64,000 nt of DNA, from assembly GCA_004296955.1 (NCBI GenBank), contig SCVB01000070.1, forward strand, positions 1 through 64,000. Reading direction: 5' to 3'. The DNA is from Brevundimonas sp. GTDB lineage: Bacteria > Pseudomonadota > Alphaproteobacteria > Caulobacterales > Caulobacteraceae. The translations under genes were made by a program, and so were the position numbers. Each line of letters begins with the position of its first letter. Positions within the stretch are counted from its first letter, which is position 1. The notes below the pieces were generated by a model. The model was not told where the DNA came from, ran no database searches, and worked only from the letters and a program-made list of their open reading frames with translations. This document shows positions 17,492 through 24,248 of the stretch, piece after piece.

Positions 17492-18745
17492 CTACGTCGC
17501 GCTGAACTTCATCACCTTGATCGCATCGAAGTTCTGCACCCCGCCGCCGACCCGCTTGGTGGTGTAGAACAGCACATAGGGCTTTGCCGAATACGGGTCC
17601 CTCAGCACCCGCACCCCGGCGCGGTCCACGATCAGATAGCCGCGCTGGAAGTCGCCGAAGGCGATCGCCGCGCTGTCGGCGGCGATGTCCGGCATGGTCT
17701 CGATCTCGGTCACGCGATAGCCCAGCAGCGACGCCGTCTCGCCCGCCCGCTGCGCCGGCTGCCAGATGTAGTTGCCGTCGGCGTCCTTGAACTTGCGCAC
17801 CGCCGAGACCGTCTTGCGGTTCATCACGAACCGGCCGTTCGGCCGGTACTGGGCCTTGGGCGCATAGACCAGGTCGATCAGCCGGTCGGTCGGGCTGGTC
17901 GCGGCGAAGGCCCCCGCCGCCCCCGAGGCGACATAGCCGATCTCGCCCCAGTCATGATCGGCCTCGGCGACGATGTCATAGCTCAGGAAGCCCCTGGGCT
18001 TGTTGATCCCGTCGCCGGTGACGAAGGCCTGGGTCTCCTGCGCCGCGAAGGCGTCCTCGACTTCGGCCGCCAGCCATTCGTCCAGGTCGATCATCGCATC
18101 GTCCAGCAGCGACTGGGTCGCCGCCGGATTGGCGTAGAGATCGGCCGAGGGGAACTCCAGCAGGGCCAGGGTGGCCGGATCGGTCTCCGGCCTTGCAGCG
18201 GTCTCCGCCACCCAGCCCGAAGCCACGCCCGCCGTCGACACCGGCTTGCGGAACACCCCCGCGCCGACCGTCCGCACCGTGGCGATCTCGCGCATCGGCG
18301 ACCCCGCCATCAGCCGCCGCTCGATCGCCCGCTCGGTCTGCTCCGGCACCACATAGCCGGCCGAGTTCGACGCCGTCGACAGCCCCGCCTTCAGCTCGAG
18401 CCCGAACGACTGGCCGGTCTTGAGATAGCCGTCGAACGCCGCTTTCGTCTCCTCCCCCTCCTTGGGGGAGGTCGCCCGGCCGAAGGCCGGGTCGGAGGGG
18501 GCGCCGCCGCCCAGTTCCGGCCGCCGACCCTCGCTCACCACCCGGTCCAGCCGCGCCTGGGCGCTGGCCACCGCCTGGTCGATCCGCGCCACCTTCTCCT
18601 CCAGCAGCGCATCCGCCGAACTCTTGCGCTCGATCTCGTCCAGCCGGGCGTCATTGGCCCCTTTGAACGCCTCGAACGCCGCCATCATCTCATGCATGGC
18701 GGCGCGCGCCTCCGGCGTGGCCGGGGCCTGTTTGGTCTCTCTCAT
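17492..18745 (-). CDS. GTA g5, HK97-family major capsid protein
   Basis: 417 residues. Residues 1-75 are a helical, scaffold-like delta domain (HEMMAAFEAFKGANDARLDE, KVARIDQAVASAQARLD); the HK97 fold starts around residue 105 (GYLKTGQSFGLELKAGLSTA, YVVPEQ, INTFxx-like N-terminal arm). Residues 81-100 are encoded by a REP-like palindrome (18451-18501), exactly where the protease g4 would be expected to cut off the delta domain. It forms the GTA head. Its usual upstream neighbour g4 is 1.9 kb away behind a plus-strand cassette. Confidence 0.93.
   Translation of the reverse strand: MRETKQAPATPEARAAMHEMMAAFEAFKGANDARLDEIERKSSADALLEEKVARIDQAVASAQARLDRVVSEGRRPELGGGAPSDPAFGRATSPKEGEETKAAFDGYLKTGQSFGLELKAGLSTASNSAGYVVPEQTERAIERRLMAGSPMREIATVRTVGAGVFRKPVSTAGVASGWVAETAARPETDPATLALLEFPSADLYANPAATQSLLDDAMIDLDEWLAAEVEDAFAAQETQAFVTGDGINKPRGFLSYDIVAEADHDWGEIGYVASGAAGAFAATSPTDRLIDLVYAPKAQYRPNGRFVMNRKTVSAVRKFKDADGNYIWQPAQRAGETASLLGYRVTEIETMPDIAADSAAIAFGDFQRGYLIVDRAGVRVLRDPYSAKPYVLFYTTKRVGGGVQNFDAIKVMKFSAT
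18451..18501. repeat. REP-like double palindrome inside the capsid gene
   Basis: Two adjacent perfect hairpins, CCTCCCCC/GGGGGAGG (8 bp, 18451-18471) and CCCGGCC/GGCCGGG (7 bp, 18475-18491), followed by GGAGGGGG that can pair with the first arm. This design is that of extragenic palindromes usually seen between genes in alphaproteobacteria. Here it is read in frame as SDPAFGRATSPKEGEE. Confidence 0.72.
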
Positions 18746-18791
18746 GGTGTCTCCGGTTTGATGAACCGCTGGTTGCGGTTAGGATCCGGGC

Positions 18792-19385
18792 ATGGGGAAT
18801 TTCGCCCGAAGGATTATCGACGCGATCCAGCATTCGATGCTGGGTTCGCTTCTCGTCCGTCTGCTCTGGCCCTGTGGCTGGCTGGTCTGGACGGTGTTCG
18901 ACAGCCTGGCCCCGGACGTTTTCGACGCCGCGGTCGGCGGGTCCTTCCTCATCCTGCTTGCCTGCGGTCTTTTCCTGATCTGGCTGCTCGGCGCTGTCGC
19001 CAATCGTCGACCGCGTTCGGGCCGCGTATTGGAAGGACTTCAGGACCCGCCGGACAACGGTTTCGCCGCCTGGTCCGAACTGCCGGCCGGCGGCCTCAGG
19101 CCGCCGCCATTGATGCGAGGGCTTGTCACGGCGCTCGGGGAATCTCCGGGGCATCGCCGCTCATGGATTGGCGTGATTCCCGTGCTTGTCGCCCCGGCGT
19201 TGGCGGTCTCCCTGGCCGTGGCGGGCTCCAGCTTCTGGCAGGGCGTCCACCCGGCGCTCGGCGATCCGTCGAACCGTCTGGTCCTCGCCTTGGTCTTCAC
19301 CGGAATGCTGGCCGCGTTCTGGATCCGCGACTGGGCGTCCGATCAGCGCAAACAACTGGAACTGCCGTCGGCGAACTCTGCCTGA
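18792..19385 (+). CDS. Unknown inner-membrane protein in GTA-interrupting cassette
   Basis: A 197-residue protein I do not recognise. Two hydrophobic segments near residues 17-36 and 48-68 (GGSFLILLACGLFLIWLLGA), a polar middle, then two more near 125-145 and 158-175 (IPVLVAPALAVSLAV; LVLALVFTGMLAAFW). It runs divergently from the capsid gene (46-bp gap) and opposite to all GTA genes. It could be an ordinary envelope gene carried in by a rearrangement. Confidence 0.6.
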   Translation: MGNFARRIIDAIQHSMLGSLLVRLLWPCGWLVWTVFDSLAPDVFDAAVGGSFLILLACGLFLIWLLGAVANRRPRSGRVLEGLQDPPDNGFAAWSELPAGGLRPPPLMRGLVTALGESPGHRRSWIGVIPVLVAPALAVSLAVAGSSFWQGVHPALGDPSNRLVLALVFTGMLAAFWIRDWASDQRKQLELPSANSA

Positions 19386-19494
19386 GCTCGACGCCGCAGG
19401 GCCTTCAGCGTCGAAATCGGTGACCTTCCGTCCGATTGACACTCACCGAACGGCGTGATCTCCGTTAACCATGGTCACGCTTGGGAATGCGCCG

Positions 19495-20043
19495 ATGTCC
19501 AGACTTCTCGCGGCGACCGCAACGGCCGTCCTTCTTCTGTCCGCCGGGGCCGTGCAGGCGGCCGATCGCTGCGGCGCCGTCACCCACATGCGCTTCGGCG
19601 AGACCCGGGCGTATTTCAACGACGCCCTCGCGGCCTGCCGTCCCGACGGCTACTGCTCGGTCGTCGTCGCCCTGCCCAATCCCTCCGGCCAGGCCGCCTG
19701 GCGCCATCAGCTGCGCGTCGCCCGGCCCAGCCCCGGCGCCGACTACCAGGTCGAGCTCGCGGCGACCGACCCCATGCCCGTCGCCGGCGCCATGCGTTTC
19801 ACCACCCCCGGCCAGACCGTCGATCCCGGCCCGTGGCTGGTCCCGACCTCGCCGGGCTCAAACGAGTTCCGGGTCAGCGATCCGATCCTGACCCGCTCCC
19901 TCGTCTCGGGCCTGCGCCGGCAGCGCATCGCCCGCTGGAACTACCCGTCCGCCGAGGGGCCCGCCGAGACCTATTTCTCCCTCCGCGGCATGACCGCCGC
20001 CCTCGACTGGATCGACTGCCGGGGCGCCGGCGACCAGACCTGA
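19495..20043 (+). CDS. Secreted protein of unknown function
   Basis: A 182-residue protein with a signal peptide (MSRLLAATATAVLLLSAGAVQA, cut before ADRCG). ATG 19495 is chosen over 19471 because it starts the signal peptide cleanly. Four cysteines (DRCG, AACRPDGYC, DWIDC) suggest a disulfide-stabilised periplasmic domain. No family recognised. A TTAACCATG motif like a CtrA half-site lies 24-30 bp upstream of the start. Confidence 0.65.
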   Translation: MSRLLAATATAVLLLSAGAVQAADRCGAVTHMRFGETRAYFNDALAACRPDGYCSVVVALPNPSGQAAWRHQLRVARPSPGADYQVELAATDPMPVAGAMRFTTPGQTVDPGPWLVPTSPGSNEFRVSDPILTRSLVSGLRRQRIARWNYPSAEGPAETYFSLRGMTAALDWIDCRGAGDQT

Positions 20044-20104
20044 CCCCCACTGGCGCACCCTCGCCCGCCCCGGCATAGTCGCCGGCGCAAGAAGAGGGAC
20101 ACCG

Positions 20105-20653
20105 ATGCGAATCTCGATACTCGCGGCCGCCCTGGCCCTGGCTTTCGCCGCCCCGGCCGCCGCCCAGACGCCCGCCGCCCCGCCGGTTCCGACAGCGGCC
20201 GCGCCGGACGTCGCCACGCCCGAGGCCATCGTCGCCGCCCTCTATGGCGTCATCTCCGGCGACGCCGGCGTGGCCCGCGACTGGGACCGCTTCCGCTCCC
20301 TGTTCCATCCGACCGCCCGACTCATGCCCTCGGGCATGAACCGCGAGGGCGTCGGCGTCGTCCGCTCGATCGCCCCGGACGAATACATCACCCGCAGCGA
20401 ACCCCTGCTGATGGCCGACGGCTTCCACGAGCGCGAGATCGCCCGCCGCAGCGAACGGTTCGGCCACATCGCCCACGTCTGGAGCACCTACGAAAGCCTG
20501 CACAACCTCTCCGACGCGCAACCCTTCGCCCGCGGCGTCAACAGCATCCAGCTGTTCCATGACGGAAGCCGCTGGTGGATTCTCAGCGTCTACTGGCAGG
20601 GTGAAACCCCCGCCTCACCGATCCCGGCAGACTACCTCCCGCCCGCCGGCTGA
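20105..20653 (+). CDS. Secreted SnoaL/NTF2-like protein
   Basis: 182 residues with a clear signal peptide (MRISILAAALALAFAAPAAAQ) and an NTF2-like body: VAALYGVISGDAGVARDWDRFRS near the N terminus, FHPTARLMP, AHVWSTYE and a C-terminal WWILSVYWQGE strand. Such proteins are cone-shaped ligand or polymer-binding folds; enzyme activity cannot be inferred. Its 3' end overlaps the convergent GTA protease gene by 39 bp. Confidence 0.7.
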   Translation: MRISILAAALALAFAAPAAAQTPAAPPVPTAAAPDVATPEAIVAALYGVISGDAGVARDWDRFRSLFHPTARLMPSGMNREGVGVVRSIAPDEYITRSEPLLMADGFHEREIARRSERFGHIAHVWSTYESLHNLSDAQPFARGVNSIQLFHDGSRWWILSVYWQGETPASPIPADYLPPAG

Positions 20654-21085
20654 CGAAGACGCCACGCTGAACCGCGCGCCCGGCAGCATCGGGAACGTCA
20701 CCAGGGACACCTCCCACAGCTCGACCTCGACCAGCACCCTCAGCCGGCCTTCGCGGCGCGCCCGGCTGCTGCGGAAGCCGATCGACAGCCCGTCCAGCGC
20801 CCCCGCCCTCGACAGAGCCCGGGCGAACCGCCCCTCGGCCGACCAGTCCATGATCCGGCCCTCGACGAACAGCCCGCGCTCGTCCTCGACCATCCGGTCC
20901 CAGACCCCGACCGCCGCCCGCCCCTCATGCTGATGCAGCATCCGCACGCCCTGCGCGCCCGTCTTCGCCAGACTGGCCGCAAAGGCGCCCCTGGCCACCA
21001 CGTCCTGGTTCAGATCGGCCACGCCCCACAGCGACGCATAACCTTCAATCTTCAGGCCTGCGTCGACCCTCAAGGCGGCCGTCAT
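20615..21085 (-). CDS. GTA g4, HK97-family prohead protease
   Basis: 156 residues of the caudovirus prohead protease family. KIEGYASLWGVADLNQDVVARGAF holds the typical N-terminal motif, MLHQHE the catalytic His and LSIGFRS the Ser, with ELWEVSLVTFPMLPGA at the C terminus. It should remove the capsid delta domain. ATG 21085 overlaps the g3.5 stop (ATGA). The 3' end overlaps the opposite-strand gene 20105-20653, a consequence of the inserted cassette. Confidence 0.9.
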   Translation of the reverse strand: MTAALRVDAGLKIEGYASLWGVADLNQDVVARGAFAASLAKTGAQGVRMLHQHEGRAAVGVWDRMVEDERGLFVEGRIMDWSAEGRFARALSRAGALDGLSIGFRSSRARREGRLRVLVEVELWEVSLVTFPMLPGARFSVASSSAGGREVVCRDR

Positions 21086-21312
21086 CCCCACCCCTCCAGA
21101 CGCTCCTCGATCCGCTCGACCGCGGCCCGCGTCGCCCGGCTCTGCTCCTCCAGCCGCGCCAGCCGTTCGGCCACCAGCCGCTGCTCGCCGACCCGTTCCT
21201 CCAGCGTCGCGATCCGCGCGGCCGCGCCCCCGGCCCAGACCAGTCCGCCGACCGTCTGCACCGCCAGCGCCGCGATCACGGCGACCGGGACCTTCCTGAG
21301 TGCATCCATCAT
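21082..21312 (-). CDS. GTA g3.5, small membrane/coiled-coil protein
   Basis: 76 residues: an N-terminal membrane segment (VPVAVIAALAVQTVGGLVWAGG) then a coiled coil (ARIATLEERVGEQRLVAERL). It occupies the g3.5 position between portal and protease in GTAs and overlaps both neighbours by 4 bp (ATGA). Function is unknown. Confidence 0.8.
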   Translation of the reverse strand: MMDALRKVPVAVIAALAVQTVGGLVWAGGAAARIATLEERVGEQRLVAERLARLEEQSRATRAAVERIEERLEGWG

Positions 21313-22481
21313 TCGCCAACCCCCGCCATCCGTCTCCGCTCTTCATCCGTCAGAAACGTCGCCGCATTCAGCCGCGCCCACAGCGCATCGCGCTCGGGCT
21401 GCAGCGCCGGCAGGCCGTCGAGATCGGCCTCGATCCTGACCCCGGCGAACCGCCCGCCCAGCCAGCCCGTCAGCGCCGCCGCCGTCTTCCGGACGAGCGG
21501 AACCACCGTCCCCCGCCAGAAGGCGGCGTTGGCCTCGCGATAGTTGGCGTAGGTCGCGTCGCCCGGAATCCCGAGCAGCTGCGGCGGCGCCCCGAAGGCC
21601 AGGGCGATCTCGCGCGCCGCCGCATGTTTCCCGGCGATGAAGTCCATGTCCGCCGGCGTCCAGCTCATCGGCTTCCAGTCCAGCCCGCCCTCCAGGATCA
21701 TCGGCCGGCCGGCGTTCATCGTCCCGGCATGGCTCTGCTCAACCTGGGCCCGCAGCCCCTCGAACTGCTCGGCGGTCAGCCGCTCACCGTCCTTCGCCCC
21801 ATAGACCAGCGCCCCGCTCGGCCGCGCCGCATTGTCCAGCAGCGCCTTGTTCCACGCCCCCGAGGCGTTGTGCACGTCGATCGCGAACGCCGCCGCCTCC
21901 AGCGGCGAGAAGCCGTAATGGTCGTCCGTCGGATGAAACAGCTTCAGCTGCATCACCGGCGACCAGCCGTCGGCCGCCCGACCAATCCGGATCGACCGTC
22001 CGTCGACGGAATACTCCCACGCCTCCGGCCAGCCGGCCCGCCCCGGGATCACCTTCACCCGGTCGGGCCGCAGCGTCCAAAGCTCCTCGGGCGCCGCCTC
22101 CCCGACGGCCTCGGCATAGGCGTTGCCCGCCGTCTGCAGGGCGCCGTACAGCGCCTCCAGCCACTCCGCCCCCGACTGCTCCGGGTTCGGCCGCGCCAGC
22201 AGCGCCGCCAGCGGATGGTCATCCCGCCGCACGCCGTCCGCGAACACGATCAATGGCGTCGCCGCGGCCGCCTCCGCGATCATCCGCACGCAGCGATAGG
22301 CCACGGCGTTCCTGGCGAACCCCTCCTCCGCCAGATGGGCGTAGTCGCGCGGCGTCCACCGCGCCCGCCCGCCGGACGTCAGGGCGATCAGCGGCCCGGC
22401 CCGGCTGTCCTTGATCTCGGGCGCGGATATGCGCCGCCGGCCCGCGAAGGGCCGTCGCCAGTTGATCATGCCAATCTCCAT
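21309..22481 (-). CDS. GTA g3, HK97-family portal protein
   Basis: 390 residues of the HK97 portal family (ARWTPRDYAHLAEEGFARNAVAYRC, GNAYAEAVGEAAPEELWTLRPDRV, QLLGIPGDATYANYREANAAFWRGTVVPLV). It forms the dodecameric DNA entry ring. ATG 22481 follows GGGAG; ATG 22469 is an alternative. Confidence 0.94.
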   Translation of the reverse strand: MEIGMINWRRPFAGRRRISAPEIKDSRAGPLIALTSGGRARWTPRDYAHLAEEGFARNAVAYRCVRMIAEAAAATPLIVFADGVRRDDHPLAALLARPNPEQSGAEWLEALYGALQTAGNAYAEAVGEAAPEELWTLRPDRVKVIPGRAGWPEAWEYSVDGRSIRIGRAADGWSPVMQLKLFHPTDDHYGFSPLEAAAFAIDVHNASGAWNKALLDNAARPSGALVYGAKDGERLTAEQFEGLRAQVEQSHAGTMNAGRPMILEGGLDWKPMSWTPADMDFIAGKHAAAREIALAFGAPPQLLGIPGDATYANYREANAAFWRGTVVPLVRKTAAALTGWLGGRFAGVRIEADLDGLPALQPERDALWARLNAATFLTDEERRRMAGVGE

Positions 22482-22527
22482 CGTTCTCCCGCCCCTTCAC
22501 GGACCGGGCGGGGGTGTCAGTCCGCGC

Positions 22528-23787
22528 TCACAACACCCGCACGCTCGGCCCGGCCCGCGGCGCCGGCAACAGATGCGTCACGGCCCACACCAGGGCGTCG
22601 GCGCGGTCGGGACTGCGCCCGCCGCCCTCGGTCGACCCGAGGGCCATCAGTTCCTCTTCCAGCGCCGGAAAGGCCCCGCAGTGGATGACCCGCCCCTGTT
22701 CGTAGAGCGCCGCCACCGGCTCGGCCCGCGCCGCCTTGCCCCGGCTGGCGTGCACGAGCCGGATCGTCGTCTCGCAGCCGCCATGGGCCAGCACCGTCCG
22801 CACCATCTCCCCGCCCTGGTTCTTCTCGGCCACGATCTCATCGGCGCCGAACTCGCGCGCCGCCTGCGCCACCAGCCCGGACCAGCCCCCCGGCGATTCC
22901 CCGGCCTTCGACCGGTCGGCCAGCACATAGGCCCGGCCGTCCCGGCGACCCACGACCACGATCCCGCAGGCGTCCCCGCCCGCACTCGCCGGCGGGTCCA
23001 CCGCCACCACGATCCGCTCCAGCGTCGCCGGCCGGTTGCCGCGCGCCCGGGCCAGATCCTCGGCCCGGAACAGGGCCCCGTCGGCCTCGACCATCAGCCC
23101 TTGCAGCTCCTGGGCCTCCAGCCGCGTCCCGGCGTACAGCGTCTGCAGATGCGCCAGAAATCCCGGCGACAGGTTCGCCGCATTGGCCTCGGTGCCGGCC
23201 CGTTCGATACAGGTGCCGTTCTGGGCCAACAGCCGCCTCAGGGCGGCGAGAGGGCGGGGCGTCGTCGTCACCATCAGCCTCGGATCCTGCCCCAGCCGCA
23301 GTCCCAGCCGCAGATTCTCCAGCACGGCCTCGGGCCGGCGCCAGGCGCAGAATTCATCGGCCCAGGCATAGTGAAACTGTGGTCCGCGCAGGCTGTCGGG
23401 ATCCTCGGCCGAGAAGGCGTAGGCCACGCTTCCGCTCGGCCAGATCAGCCGTTTGCGGCCGCCGTCCCAACGCGGACGATTGGACCGCTCGCCGAATCCC
23501 CTGAGGCCGGAGGGGCCCTCGACCATGACCTCGCGCACATCGTGCAGCGTGGACCCGACCAGGGCGATCCTGAGATTCCGGGCGCGCGCCTGCTCCGTGA
23601 CCCAGTTGGCTCCTGCATGGGTCTTGCCCGCGCCCCGACCGCCCAGCACGACCCAGGTCCGCCAGTCGACTTCCGGAATGATCTGGTGCCTATGCAGCCC
23701 CGGCGTGCTCTCCAGCGCCTGGTGCAGTTGTTCGGACGACAGTCCATCCTTCCAGACGCTTTGCCTCGATCGTGGCCCGCAGGCCAT
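22528..23787 (-). CDS. GTA g2, large terminase (DNA packaging ATPase/nuclease)
   Basis: About 419 residues. Walker A VVLGGRGAGKTHAGANW, adenine/arginine-finger region, Walker B in FHYAWADEFCAW, and nuclease acidic residues in VAVDPPASAGGDACGIVVVG and SPDRADALVWAV. It packages headfuls of host DNA. The start is uncertain: the frame is open to 23850 and ATG 23787 still overlaps g1 by about 98 bp; no clear Shine-Dalgarno separates the options. Confidence 0.93.
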   Translation of the reverse strand: MACGPRSRQSVWKDGLSSEQLHQALESTPGLHRHQIIPEVDWRTWVVLGGRGAGKTHAGANWVTEQARARNLRIALVGSTLHDVREVMVEGPSGLRGFGERSNRPRWDGGRKRLIWPSGSVAYAFSAEDPDSLRGPQFHYAWADEFCAWRRPEAVLENLRLGLRLGQDPRLMVTTTPRPLAALRRLLAQNGTCIERAGTEANAANLSPGFLAHLQTLYAGTRLEAQELQGLMVEADGALFRAEDLARARGNRPATLERIVVAVDPPASAGGDACGIVVVGRRDGRAYVLADRSKAGESPGGWSGLVAQAAREFGADEIVAEKNQGGEMVRTVLAHGGCETTIRLVHASRGKAARAEPVAALYEQGRVIHCGAFPALEEELMALGSTEGGGRSPDRADALVWAVTHLLPAPRAGPSVRVL

Positions 23788-24106
23788 CGAGACGGGACTC
23801 GAGCTCGGCCCGAAGCCGGTCCAGCGCCTCGGGGCTCTCGTCGCGATCATCGTGGTTCATATCGTCCTCTGTTGGCTCGACACGCGCCGGGCCCCGGCGC
23901 GGGGCGAGCAAGGTCGCCACCATCCGCGCCGAACGCGCCACCAGCTCCACGCCCCGCACATAGCGCTGCACGCCCAGCGCATCGCCCGGCTTGAGAGGGT
24001 TCGCGTCAAGCGCGGTCATGGCCTTGTCCAGCATGGGGTCCAGCTGGTCGTAGACCTGTTCCAGCCGGGCCTCCGCCCGCGCCGTCCTGTCCTGATTTCC
24101 CGTCAT
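23690..24106 (-). CDS. GTA g1, small terminase-like protein
   Basis: A 138-residue acidic helical protein (QDRTARAEARLEQVYDQLDP, GVQRYVRGVELVARSARMVATLL, DRDESPEALDRLRAELESRL) at the first position of the GTA cluster. It matches the divergent GTA small terminase, which lacks specific pac-site binding and so allows non-selective packaging. ATG 24106 is used; the TTG at 24112 is less likely. Its 3' end extends into terL. Confidence 0.82.
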   Translation of the reverse strand: MTGNQDRTARAEARLEQVYDQLDPMLDKAMTALDANPLKPGDALGVQRYVRGVELVARSARMVATLLAPRRGPARVEPTEDDMNHDDRDESPEALDRLRAELESRLDGLRATIEAKRLEGWTVVRTTAPGAGEHAGAA

Positions 24107-24155
24107 GCCCAAAGCATAGGCGACCAGCGTACTATGGCGGGCAAATCGCAGTTAC

Positions 24156-24177
24156 AAAATCATACTGCTTTGATTTT
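24156..24177. promoter_or_regulatory. AT-rich dyad upstream of the GTA operon
   Basis: Perfect 7-bp arms AAAATCA and TGATTTT around an 8-base spacer, 50-71 bp upstream of the g1 ATG. The surrounding 24140-24215 stretch is the most AT-rich in the region. On the minus strand AATCAAAGCAGTA matches the IHF consensus WATCARNNNNTTR with one mismatch. A promoter and activator/IHF site is a reasonable inference. Confidence 0.5.
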
Positions 24178-24248
24178 AAGGTCTTTTAATTCGCCAACCC
24201 GACTATAGATTCGCGAACTGTCAGCACAGCGTCAGGGCGCCGAACGGC

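Larger units (their letters stand above)
7333..24106 (-). other. Gene transfer agent (GTA) structural gene cluster, interrupted by two plus-strand cassettes
   Basis: The order terS-terL-portal-g3.5-protease-capsid-g6-g7-g8-g9-g10-g10.1-g11-g12-g13-g14-g15 matches the Rhodobacter capsulatus/Caulobacter GTA. There is no integrase, lysogeny repressor or replication module, which argues against an ordinary prophage. Most genes overlap by 1-8 bases. Non-GTA genes on the opposite strand break it between g4 and g5 (18792-20653) and between g11 and g12 (12912-14990). All GTA reading frames look intact. Confidence 0.93.

Noticed and set aside
7333-24106. Interpretation as a prophage
   Set aside because: No integrase, repressor, replication or lysis genes and an exact GTA gene order.
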